Notes: generated by a model from the sequence alone, not told the origin. DNA of 9,959 bases from a bacterium (GCA_030019105.1 JASEGY010000103.1:1-9959), one strand, 5' to 3'; numbered from the stretch's first letter, positions 1-6,193 are shown. Program-made: numbers and translations.

Positions 1-36
1 CCTTCTGCCTTCTGATTTTCTTTGTGTCTTTGTGTC
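1..36. repeat. short tandem repeats (7-mer and 8-mer)
   Basis: CCTTCTG occurs twice in tandem at 1-14 and TTTGTGTC twice in tandem at 21-36. No gene is visible in 1-279. The stretch also carries an inverted pair, GGTTACCAGT at 49-58 and ACTGGTAACC at 225-234, with a third partial copy (GGTTACCA) at 122-129. This looks like ordinary intergenic repeat DNA downstream of a minus-strand operon. Confidence 0.6.
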
Positions 37-126
37 TTAGTGGTGAACGGTTACCAGTTGTTCTATGGGGCGACAGAAAGCAAGAGGAATCCTTGTGTCT
101 CAGGGCCCTGGTGGCATGAATGGTTA

Positions 127-170
127 CCAAAAATAAGGTGGGTAAGAGGGATTTCCCCCTACCCACCTTA
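127..170 (-). terminator. rho-independent terminator of the barrel/TPR operon
   Basis: The arms 134-144 (TAAGGTGGGTA) and 160-170 (TACCCACCTTA) form a perfect 11-bp stem, and GGG/CCC (148-150, 155-157) can extend it inside the loop. Read on the minus strand, the hairpin is followed at once by TTTTT (about 128-133), so it is oriented to end transcription of the minus-strand genes. It lies about 110 nt past the stop codon at 280. The plus-strand side has no comparable T tract. Confidence 0.8.
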
Positions 171-279
171 ATATGCCTTTATTTAGCGTGTTTAAAAAAA
201 CACCAAGACACAAGCAATTGGTGCACTGGTAACCGGTGTGCCGGTAAGCTAATAATCTTCTGCGTCTCTGTGCGGTAAA

Positions 280-1755
280 CTATTGGAACAAATTTAGGGA
301 CAACATGTACTCATTCAGTTTCTCATTTGTCATCTCCGGAAGAATGCCATTAAAAGTGGGATCATTCCAGTCAGGAGTTAACCCATCACCATCGATGTCC
401 TTAAACTCAGGTTCCTCTGAATATGGAGGATCCCACGGCCACTTTTCTACTGCCGGGATAATATAATCTCTTAGATCCTGAATCTGGCTGGTAAAGTAGA
501 AGGCATCCAGATTGATTTTAAGCTCCGGGATATCAGCTTCAGGATCATAGTAAGTAAAATCAATAGTTGTTGGTCCCTTTAAGGCATCTCTGACCTGATT
601 GAGGGCATGTTTTACTTTTTCCCAGACTTCATCATAGGTATCCGGCTGAGGTATAAGGTCATTTTGCTGGTCATCCGTTTCATTTTCTAACAAGTCCATT
701 GCCGTCAGCAATTTGGCCGCAGAGGCATCCAGGGAATTGCCAGCCGTCTTTAGCATTTCGGAATCCTTCAGGGTCAAGAACTTCTTATAAGGAGACTGCT
801 TTTCTATGATCTTCATAACTGCCGTCTTTGTTTTTTCTGGATCCTCAAAGTCCTCATAGACAATATCCAGGTTCCAGGCACAAAAGCCTGAAAGGACCGA
901 TTTGAAAAGCTGAAGCATTCCATTATATACATAGACATCAGTCTTGTCGATCTCAACGTTGACCTCACCATCTCTTGAAAAACCTGCTAATATCTCATCA
1001 ATTATTCCCTCAGCGTCCTCACCGTCCTCACTATCAAACATCTCGCTATAGTCGAAGCTGGAAGAGATGAAATCTTTGATTGCCTCACTATCCAGGGTAA
1101 CTTCATAGGTTGTCGATTCCCACGAAGAGTTTTCCACTACCTCCAATCTTTTAATAATATAGTCAATCTCAGGCAGGACCTTATTTTTGATAATATCCTG
1201 AAGCTCACTCATCGTTGGGGGCTTATCTTCAAGCACATCAAAGGCGCTCATCGCCTTACCTTTTTGGGAAGTCTGTAAACGTTTTGCCATAAAGATCGGG
1301 CTTCCCATAAAACTTCCTCCAAAAGATTCCAACCACGCCTGGAGTTTCTCTATAGCCTCTTTGATCTCAGTGTCCTCTCCTAGAAGCAGTATCTCAGTTA
1401 TAGCTGCTCCCAGATTTGCCTCAGGATTATTCGGGTCCTTTTCCAATGCCTCCTTGAAGAGGGAATTCGTCTTTTTGAGACTCTCTACCGCCGTTTCATA
1501 GTTTTCATCTCCAGAGGTTTGGCTCTCTCCCAATAAATCCATCGCATCTTCAAATAATCCACTGGCTTCTTCTACCTTAAGCTTTGCCTCCTCTTTTTCC
1601 TCTTCTGTTGGTTCCTTAACCGCCTTTACCGTTTCATCTAATTTTTCCACCCTCTCCTTTATTGCTCCAGTCATACCAAAGTTTACTCCAGCATAACCCA
1701 AAGATGAGAGTGAGACTAAAAAGATAAGGGATAAAATCAAACTTAATCTCTTCAT
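280..1755 (-). CDS. secreted acidic TPR-like protein of unknown function
   Basis: This is a 491-residue exported protein whose function I do not recognise. Residues 1-22 are a Sec signal peptide (KR, then a Leu/Ile/Val core, ending LGYA before G23). Residues 25-75 are charged and helical. Residues 84-122 (NYETAVESLKKTNSLFKEAL, then EKDPNNPEANLGAAITEI) look like one or two degenerate TPR units with the usual DPNN-P-A turn. The chain is rich in Asp and Glu. Near the C terminus, D453-I-D-G-D-G resembles a calcium-binding DxDxDG loop, followed by DPTFNGILPEMTN. No lipobox cysteine is present, so a periplasmic or surface location is inferred. The ATG at 1755 has a good ribosome site (GGAGGTGG, 6-nt spacing) and overlaps the stop of the upstream barrel gene as ATGA, which suggests translational coupling. 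It is the last gene before the terminator at 127-170. A peptidoglycan- or protein-binding scaffold role is possible but unproven. Confidence 0.85.
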   Translation of the reverse strand: MKRLSLILSLIFLVSLSSLGYAGVNFGMTGAIKERVEKLDETVKAVKEPTEEEKEEAKLKVEEASGLFEDAMDLLGESQTSGDENYETAVESLKKTNSLFKEALEKDPNNPEANLGAAITEILLLGEDTEIKEAIEKLQAWLESFGGSFMGSPIFMAKRLQTSQKGKAMSAFDVLEDKPPTMSELQDIIKNKVLPEIDYIIKRLEVVENSSWESTTYEVTLDSEAIKDFISSSFDYSEMFDSEDGEDAEGIIDEILAGFSRDGEVNVEIDKTDVYVYNGMLQLFKSVLSGFCAWNLDIVYEDFEDPEKTKTAVMKIIEKQSPYKKFLTLKDSEMLKTAGNSLDASAAKLLTAMDLLENETDDQQNDLIPQPDTYDEVWEKVKHALNQVRDALKGPTTIDFTYYDPEADIPELKINLDAFYFTSQIQDLRDYIIPAVEKWPWDPPYSEEPEFKDIDGDGLTPDWNDPTFNGILPEMTNEKLNEYMLSLNLFQ

Positions 1756-2231
1756 TTTCCACCTCCAAAGTAAAGGTTTACCCCAACGTTAACCACATAT
1801 TCTATTCCCTCCTCTGACTTGTCACTATCATCATCTTTAAGAGAGACATAGGCTGGACCAATGTCTGTGGTAAGGGAGAGGTTCTTCATCAGGAAATACT
1901 CCCCGCCAATAAAGGCTTCTCCAGCAAAACCTGATCCTTCAGAATCTTCTCCTTTAAATTGGACATAATCGGCCTCTCCACCCAGGAAAAGATTCATTAC
2001 CCTGCCCCGGCCGAAGTTATAGTAAAGCCTTGATCCATATAGAGTAATGTCTTCTTCAAGCTGTCCCCTGGCTTCAATAACAACTTTGGGGCCTATCCCA
2101 TATTTTATACTGACTCCCGGATAGTTCAGACCTATGCCTAATCTTCCGCTTAAGTCAACTGCCTGGGCTTCTGAGATAAAAAAGATGGAGATAATCATCC
2201 CCACAAGCGCTGCTTTTCTTTTAAAACCCAA
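1752..2231 (-). CDS. small outer-membrane beta-barrel protein
   Basis: The frame is open up to 2387, but I place the start at TTG 2231. It has a strong Shine-Dalgarno (GAGGGGGTG, 6 nt upstream), it begins exactly where a typical signal peptide begins (GFKRKAALVGMIISIFFISEAQA), and a near-consensus promoter lies inside the longer reading. GTG 2240 is a weaker alternative. This gives 159 residues, about 136 after cleavage at AQA/V. The mature part alternates short amphipathic strands with Gly/aromatic turns (GLNYPGVSIKYGIG, SRLYYNFGRGRVMNLFLGG, FAGEAFIGGEYFLMKNLSL) and ends in strand VVNVGVNLYFGGGK, as expected of a small (about 8-strand) OmpW/OmpX/OprF-like barrel. One loop is very acidic (KDDDSDKSEEG). 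It is first in an operon with the TPR-like protein. Barrel assignment is by pattern only; a soluble beta protein is less likely. Confidence 0.8.
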   Translation of the reverse strand: MGFKRKAALVGMIISIFFISEAQAVDLSGRLGIGLNYPGVSIKYGIGPKVVIEARGQLEEDITLYGSRLYYNFGRGRVMNLFLGGEADYVQFKGEDSEGSGFAGEAFIGGEYFLMKNLSLTTDIGPAYVSLKDDDSDKSEEGIEYVVNVGVNLYFGGGK

Positions 2232-2292
2232 TTTTCTCACCCCCTCATTAGGATAGTTAAAAATTCTCCTGGCCCACCCAATGGCCAAGGAT

Positions 2293-2321
2293 AAACTAAC
2301 ATAATTTTCAACTAATGTCAA
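2293..2321 (-). promoter_or_regulatory. sigma70-type promoter of the barrel/TPR operon
   Basis: On the minus strand a perfect TTGACA (2316-2321) is followed after 17 nt by TAGTTT (2293-2298, a weak -10). Transcription would start near 2286, leaving about 55 nt of leader before TTG 2231. Its position supports the shortened start of the barrel gene. The perfect -35 with a poor -10 is compatible with regulated or alternative spacing use. Confidence 0.55.
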
Positions 2322-2345
2322 CAAAAATTTTCGACCTGTGGAAAC

Positions 2346-2378
2346 TAAGAAACATAGGGAACGTAGATAAGAAACATA
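2346..2378 (-). promoter_or_regulatory. paired 11-bp direct repeat upstream of the barrel promoter
   Basis: TATGTTTCTTA (minus strand) occurs exactly twice, at 2368-2378 and 2346-2356. The start-to-start period is 22 bp, two turns of the helix, so both copies face the same side of the DNA. The proximal copy ends 24 bp before the -35 hexamer of the promoter at 2293-2321. This is the arrangement expected for a pair of activator-binding sites; the protein that would bind is unknown. Confidence 0.4.
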
Positions 2379-2383
2379 AGAAA

Positions 2384-2632
2384 TCATCCTAACAGTTTAT
2401 CTTTCAAGTCACTATTGTCGTTAATTATTTCCTCTCCTCGACCTACTCTTCCACTTACTGCTGGTTGACTAATGGATAGCCTTCTACCTACTTCAGTCAA
2501 ACTGACTCCCAGATAGTTTACGGAAAGAAAAGAAATGACTGCTCTGGCATCGGATATTTTCCCCTTACGACTTCCGGAGACAATATCCTCTATCCCGTAT
2601 TCTTTCTTTACTCTTTTGTTATAACTCGATGT
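2384..2632 (-). pseudogene. C-terminal remnant of a RAYT/IS200-like (Y1) transposase
   Basis: An 82-codon open frame without a usable start ends at TGA 2384-2386. It reads KRVKKEYGIEDIV, then SRKGKISDARAVISFLSV, NYLGVSLTEVGRRLSIS, QPAVSGRVGRGEEI. This matches the DnaA-C-like helix-turn-helix tail found behind the Y1 catalytic domain in many REP-associated and IS200-like transposases: a basic SRK entry, an AR...FL helix, LG.S..EVGRRL, then S.PAVS recognition-helix residues and a final RGEE. The catalytic HUH domain and tyrosine are missing. The frame is cut off upstream exactly inside the left end of the 319-bp foldback element (2624-2942), and no continuation is visible on the far side. A decayed mobile gene is therefore the best reading. 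Family assignment comes from memory of the motif, not from a search. Confidence 0.7.
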
Positions 2633-2942
2633 TCAAGTTTTTTGGTAATTGCCTGAGGAGTCAGGAATCAGGGGTCAGGGGTCAGAATAGATAACGCTAT
2701 GGAGGACTAACACGTTATTGTTTCGGACATGTTACCGTATTACAGAGTTGTAGGATGGGTAAACCTTCGTTACACCCATCTAAATTAGTGGGTTTTGCTC
2801 GCTCCACCCACCCTATATTTGTATCTCGCAATTGTCGTGTCTTGAGCCAATAGCCGAAATGATGAGCAATTCCCATTCTTTCTCATTCTGACTCCTGATT
2901 CCTGTATTCTGCCTACCTCAACAAAAAACTTGAACATCGAGT
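2624..2942. mobile_element. 319-bp non-coding foldback (MITE-like) element
   Basis: The ends are a perfect 21-bp inverted repeat: 2624-2644 (begins ACTCGATGTTCAAG) and 2922-2942 (ends CTTGAACATCGAGT). Inside, at the same 17-bp distance from each end, lie a second pair of inverted arms, 2662-2687 and 2885-2904 (CAGGAATCA...GTCAGAAT). These are built of 7-bp units (GGAGTCA, GGAATCA, GGGGTCA, GGGGTCA), and the left arm has one extra unit. The centre contains two adjacent small hairpins (GATGGGT/ACCCATC at 2754-2780, GTGGGT/ACCCAC at 2788-2811). No coding frame of note is inside. A possible TAA target duplication flanks the ends if they are drawn at 2625 and 2941. It interrupts the transposase remnant. 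Whether it is mobile, or only a nested intergenic repeat, is not decided by one copy. Confidence 0.6.
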
Positions 2943-2963
2943 AATACAATTCGATGACTCTGG

Positions 2964-3023
2964 ATGGGACTCCATTCGCCTCCGCCAGTGCTTATATGAC
3001 GCGAGGTGCGAATGGAGTCCATA
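2964..3023. repeat. 60-bp hairpin, possibly REP-like
   Basis: GGACTCCATTCGC (2967-2979) and GCGAATGGAGTCC (3008-3020) are a perfect 13-bp inverted pair. With single-base bulges the stem extends outward (ATGG/CCAT) and inward (CCTCCGC/GCGAGG). It lies 27 bp past the stop of the Fn3 gene. No T tract follows on either strand, so it is not a classic terminator. Being next to a RAYT-type remnant, it could be a REP-type palindrome, or simply an mRNA 3' stabilising hairpin. Confidence 0.5.
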
Positions 3024-3049
3024 TATCCTGCGCAGGTTACGTCAGAGCA

Positions 3050-3814
3050 CTACTCCGTCTTGAAGAAGCTCGACGTGATTGTCTGGTTTCCACTTACCTC
3101 TATCGCCAACACTTCGAATTTGTACTCCGTGTCTGACTCGAGGAATTCCGGCGGAACCTTCATGCTCGTGGTCGTAGCCGAAAGGTTGACGCTAAATACG
3201 CGGTGGGGATCCTCCCGTTCAACGATAACCTGGTAACCGACAATTTCAACTTCTTGTGGACTTGTAACTGGGTTCCAGCTAATGACGGTGTTGTTAGGGT
3301 CCACCACTTCGCCCTCCTCAGGAGAGACAATAAGGGCTCCGTCTGGAATAACGTGCGTGAACTTCGCCATGCCCCTTAACCACTCTCCTTCAACCGTCTT
3401 GCCAACGAACTTATATACCCCTTCCGGGAATAGGGCCAGGAAATCTTCGAGCGGGAGATCTTCGAGCGGCGGCTCATGGCTTTCAAAAAACAGCTCGGTA
3501 AGACCAAGTCCCTTCAAATTTCCTTTGCCCTTGATCTTAGCGACCATGCGCCCTTTCGGGTTGAAGATTATGACCTTCTTCCAGGCTTTTCCATCGAGGA
3601 AGACCTGAATGCCCACATCTTCATCCGTAGCGTTGAACTCGATGATAATCTTCGCATCACTGAAAGGGATCCACTTAGAACTGGCGTCGTTGGCCCAAAG
3701 CTCCGACACAGCGGCTCCCGAGACAAGAGCAACCCCTACTGCCAGAAAAATGGACAACATACACATGTATGTTGTCATTCCGATCAATTTTTCCCTAATC
3801 TTTGCTGAACGCAT
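3050..3814 (-). CDS. secreted protein with C-terminal fibronectin type III domain
   Basis: The product has 254 residues. The start ATG 3814 has AAAGGAG 6 nt upstream. Residues 1-41 are an unusually long signal peptide (basic MRSAKIREK, hydrophobic 13-36, cleavage near LWA/ND). Residues 50-155 form a beta-rich domain with FNATDEDVGIQVFLDGKAWK and GLTELFFESHEPPLEDLPLE; I have a memory of similar domains in secreted proteins but no named family. Residues 157-254 are an Fn3-like fold: SPEEGEVV, then ISWNPV (the conserved Trp180), GYQVIVE, SMKVPPEFL, and the DTEYKFEVLAIEVSGNQT strand typical of Fn3. A small internal duplication gives PLEDLPLEDF. No catalytic motif is visible. It lies 280 bp downstream of the histidine kinase gene on the same strand, behind its own candidate promoters and palindromes, so it is a likely target of that two-component system. 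Its location is periplasm or cell surface. Confidence 0.85.
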   Translation of the reverse strand: MRSAKIREKLIGMTTYMCMLSIFLAVGVALVSGAAVSELWANDASSKWIPFSDAKIIIEFNATDEDVGIQVFLDGKAWKKVIIFNPKGRMVAKIKGKGNLKGLGLTELFFESHEPPLEDLPLEDFLALFPEGVYKFVGKTVEGEWLRGMAKFTHVIPDGALIVSPEEGEVVDPNNTVISWNPVTSPQEVEIVGYQVIVEREDPHRVFSVNLSATTTSMKVPPEFLESDTEYKFEVLAIEVSGNQTITSSFFKTE

Positions 3815-3839
3815 GATTGTCTCCTTTCACTGTAGTTTG

Positions 3840-3867
3840 TATGTACTCCACGATATTGGAGTACATA
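3840..3867. promoter_or_regulatory. perfect palindrome upstream of the Fn3 gene
   Basis: TATGTACTCCA (3840-3850) and TGGAGTACATA (3857-3867) are exact inverted copies with a 6-bp centre. The dyad ends 12 nt before the ribosome site of the Fn3 gene. If the promoter at 3876-3904 is used, the dyad covers about +2 to +30, a position suited to a repressor. In RNA it would form an 11-bp hairpin just upstream of the ribosome site. It is not followed by a T tract and so is not a terminator. Confidence 0.6.
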
Positions 3868-3869
3868 GG

Positions 3870-3904
3870 GTGAGAGTTATTCTCACAAAAGATTGGATTG
3901 TCAC
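3870..3904 (-). promoter_or_regulatory. candidate proximal promoter of the Fn3 gene with overlapping dyad
   Basis: On the minus strand GTGACA (3899-3904, five of six matches to the -35 consensus) is followed after 17 nt by AATAAC (3876-3881, four of six). The -10 is embedded in a second perfect dyad, GTGAGA/TCTCAC (3870-3875 and 3881-3886, 5-bp centre). Moderate promoter match plus a dyad over the -10 suggests repression, but matches of this quality also arise by chance. Confidence 0.35.
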
Positions 3905-4001
3905 CTTTATTTTTCTTGGGTTCACCCCTCAAAACCTACTGAAGTGCCATTTCTTAATTTCATCACCTCCTTTCAGGGCAGTCTTTGAATTACAATTTAG
4001 G

Positions 4002-4046
4002 AGTATACCATATGGAGGTTAACGAGAAGATTACCGGAAGATTATC
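4002..4046 (-). promoter_or_regulatory. candidate response-regulator site and extended -10 promoter
   Basis: On the minus strand GATAATCTTCC (4036-4046) is followed directly by GGTAATCTTCT (4025-4035), a tandem 11-bp direct repeat with 9 of 11 identities. OmpR-family dimers typically bind head-to-tail repeats of this period. Then come 17 nt and TATACT (4002-4007), preceded by TG one base earlier (TGG-TATACT), an extended -10. The proximal repeat therefore occupies exactly the -35 position, where no good -35 hexamer exists (TCTTCT), as in activator-dependent promoters. Transcription would start near 3995, giving a leader of about 180 nt before the Fn3 start. Binding by the regulator encoded at 5491-6168 is an inference. 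Confidence 0.45.
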
Positions 4047-4094
4047 TTTTGGTAATGTTTGAAAATGGTAGTAAAGGAAGGTTGGGAGGTAATA

Positions 4095-5513
4095 TCAACT
4101 GGAAGGAAGAGCTTCTGGAAGAGTAACTTTAAAAGTGCTTCCAACATTTTGTTTGCTGGTAACTATCACTTCACCCTGATGAGATTGCACAATTGCCTTT
4201 ACCAGGCTAAGTCCCAGTCCAACTCCTTCTTGCGATCGGCTCTTGTCGCATCGATAGAAACGCTTGAATATATGTGGGAGGTCATCTTCAGAAATTCCAG
4301 CACCGTCATCCTTAACAGTAATGACAACCTGACCATTATCCCGGTCAGCCGAAACATTAACCGTACCCTGAGTAGGGGTATATTTCAATGCATTATCGAT
4401 GAGGTTGGACATCATGCGTTGAATACTTTGGATGTCTGCCTGAATGAGGAGCGTATCTGGAATATTGAAAGTGAGAGAAATTTCTTTCTTTTCAGCCACC
4501 GGTTCAAAAAGCTCACAAGCATTTCGAATAACCTCGGCGACATCAACCTCTTCACGCTTCAATTTCTCTGCTCCTGCCTCGGTTTCCGAAATAAACATCA
4601 TCGTATTCAGTATTTCAAACATTTTATCACATTGTTCTATTATTTCAGCGGTCATAGTTATGTACTCTTCGGTCGATTTGGCATTGGTGAGTGTAACTTC
4701 CGCTACCCCGCGGATCCTGGTAATCAAACTCTTCAGGTCATGAGCAATATCATCAGCCATCTGCCTTATTCCTGTAACCAGAGTATGTATGCGGTCCAAC
4801 ATTCCATTAAAAGTGATGGCAAGTCGTTCGATCTCATCACCTCTTGTTTTCACAGGCACACGCTTTTGGAGTGTTCCACTTGTGGAAATATCAAGTGCTG
4901 TTTGGGTAACTTCTTCAACTCCCTTCATGGCACGCCTGGCCATAAACCAACCAACCACACCAGCAAGTATCATTATGAAGCCGATTGTGGAGAGAAATAC
5001 ATCTCGTAATATTTTCAGGAATTGCGCCTCTTCTTCAATAGACTCACCAATCTGTAAAATTTTACCCGCTCCTATGATTCCGTAAATAATTCGTACCTCA
5101 TACTCACGCTCTGGAGAGGATAATATTTCGTAGACATAATCTTTCCCACTGTTTATTTTCTGTAATGCATTTGTAACCGGGCCTAAATCTTTCCAATATG
5201 ACATATCGGTTGACACATCCACATTTCCCTCAGGGGTTAGAATACGAAAGAATTCTTTATCCATTTTCTCGAATCCTCCCTCAAGTGCTAATGTATGTTC
5301 GACCTCCTCCATACCATTTTTTGCATAGATTTCAGAAAACTTTTCTATTTCTTCAAGAAGATCTTCATCAAAACGCTTTTGAATAATGTTCGAGGTCACA
5401 AGATAAAATAAGAAAAAAGCGACAACCGACGAGATGATAAATATCATCGCATACCAGAGTGATAATCTGAACGCCAGGGTATTCTTTAGTTTAAGAAGAT
5501 TCTTTAAGAACAT
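4095..5513 (-). CDS. heavy-metal-sensor-type membrane histidine kinase
   Basis: This sensor kinase (472 residues) autophosphorylates a histidine and passes phosphate to the adjacent OmpR-type regulator. I start it at ATG 5513 (GAGGAG, 6-nt spacing); the in-frame TTG 5519 touches that ribosome site. Order: TM1 about 16-40, periplasmic sensor about 42-168, TM2 about 172-192, HAMP about 190-242, HisKA with His258, then HATPase_c with N box around N374 (SNLIDNALKYTP), G1 DDGAG (402-406), F box FKRFYR (416-421) and G2 GVGLGL (430-435). The layout and the ADDIAHDLK...TRIRG text resemble CusS/CopS-type kinases, but no metal ligands can be assigned in the sensor. Oddity: the H box reads HDLKSLITRIRG, so the near-invariant proline after the S/T is Leu263, and position +4 is Ser. 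The ATP site looks intact. It overlaps the regulator gene by 23 bp and is clearly co-transcribed with it. Confidence 0.95.
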   Translation of the reverse strand: MFLKNLLKLKNTLAFRLSLWYAMIFIISSVVAFFLFYLVTSNIIQKRFDEDLLEEIEKFSEIYAKNGMEEVEHTLALEGGFEKMDKEFFRILTPEGNVDVSTDMSYWKDLGPVTNALQKINSGKDYVYEILSSPEREYEVRIIYGIIGAGKILQIGESIEEEAQFLKILRDVFLSTIGFIMILAGVVGWFMARRAMKGVEEVTQTALDISTSGTLQKRVPVKTRGDEIERLAITFNGMLDRIHTLVTGIRQMADDIAHDLKSLITRIRGVAEVTLTNAKSTEEYITMTAEIIEQCDKMFEILNTMMFISETEAGAEKLKREEVDVAEVIRNACELFEPVAEKKEISLTFNIPDTLLIQADIQSIQRMMSNLIDNALKYTPTQGTVNVSADRDNGQVVITVKDDGAGISEDDLPHIFKRFYRCDKSRSQEGVGLGLSLVKAIVQSHQGEVIVTSKQNVGSTFKVTLPEALPSS

Positions 5514-6168
5514 ATCCAACTCCTCTTACGGTATTTATCATTTTTTTTGAAAATTTCCTGTCAATTTTATCTCGTAATTTGCTGATTCTTGCTTCGATGA
5601 CATTTGTTTGAGGATCGAAATTATAATCCCACACATGTTCCATAATCATGGTTTTGGAAACAATTCTTCCGTGATTACGCATAAGATATTCAAGAAGGGA
5701 AAACTCTCGAGGCTGCAGGTCAATTTTCCTTCCATCTCTTGTAACCTCTCGAGTGATTAGGCTCATGGATAAATCTCCGACTGTAAGACTGGTAGATTCT
5801 GTAATTCCACTTGCTCTTCGGATGAGTGCCTGAACTCGTGCCAGAAGCTCTGCAAAGGCAAACGGTTTAGTCAGATAATCATCACTGCCAGTTTGTAAAC
5901 CTTTTACTCTATCGTCTACGGTTCTTTTTGCACTGAGAATAAGAACTGGTGTGTTTACATTATTCTTTCTCATATTATCGATGAGGGTTAAACCGTCAAT
6001 ATTAGGCAACATTAAATCGACGATGGCAGCATCGTACGGTTCATGCAAAGCCAAATGGAGACCATCTTTGCCATCGAGAGCATGATCGACTGCAAACCCA
6101 GCCTCTTTGAGCCCTTTCAGAATAAAAGAGGCAATTTTCTTATCATCTTCAACCAGAAGTAATCGCAT
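5491..6168 (-). CDS. OmpR/PhoB-family response regulator
   Basis: This DNA-binding regulator (225 residues) is the partner of the overlapping kinase. The receiver domain (1-115) has the acidic pair D8-D9, phospho-acceptor D51 (VDLMLPNIDG), switch residue S79 and K101 (LTKPF), all in place. The C-terminal winged helix (about 125-222) carries RDGRKIDLQPREFSLLEYL, the recognition region TNVIEARISKLRDKID and the classic ending NTVRGVGYVL. Closest general type is the CusR/CopR/PcoR group, usually metal-responsive; the actual signal here is unknown. ATG 6168 has GAGGGG 8 nt upstream. Only 25 bp separate the start codon from the inverted-repeat element at 6194-6434, so the native upstream region seems replaced; I see no clear promoter and no copy of the 4025-4046 repeat there. 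Confidence 0.95.
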   Translation of the reverse strand: MRLLLVEDDKKIASFILKGLKEAGFAVDHALDGKDGLHLALHEPYDAAIVDLMLPNIDGLTLIDNMRKNNVNTPVLILSAKRTVDDRVKGLQTGSDDYLTKPFAFAELLARVQALIRRASGITESTSLTVGDLSMSLITREVTRDGRKIDLQPREFSLLEYLMRNHGRIVSKTMIMEHVWDYNFDPQTNVIEARISKLRDKIDRKFSKKMINTVRGVGYVLKESS

Positions 6169-6193
6169 GTGAATTTCCCCTCTATTAATGCTT

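Noticed and set aside
2232..2387. N-terminal extension of the barrel protein from 2387
   Set aside because: It overlaps the promoter (2293-2321), puts 52 unrelated residues before a normal signal peptide, and a strong ribosome site precedes TTG 2231.
2657..2904. CRISPR-like repeat array
   Set aside because: Repeat units are 7 bp, contiguous and inverted at the two ends; no spacers and no cas genes.
2964..3023. Rho-independent terminator for the Fn3 gene
   Set aside because: Strong hairpin but no T tract on the minus strand; kept as a hairpin only.
2954..4022. Several plus-strand frames across the Fn3 gene and its leader
   Set aside because: Antisense to a well-supported signal-peptide protein with its own ribosome site; no domain or start signal on the plus strand.
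4059..5009. Plus-strand 316-residue frame
   Set aside because: It is the antisense shadow of the histidine kinase, with low-complexity, non-protein-like composition and no ribosome site.
5514..5519. TTG 5519 as kinase start
   Set aside because: It directly touches the GAGGAG ribosome site; ATG 5513 has the proper 6-nt spacing.
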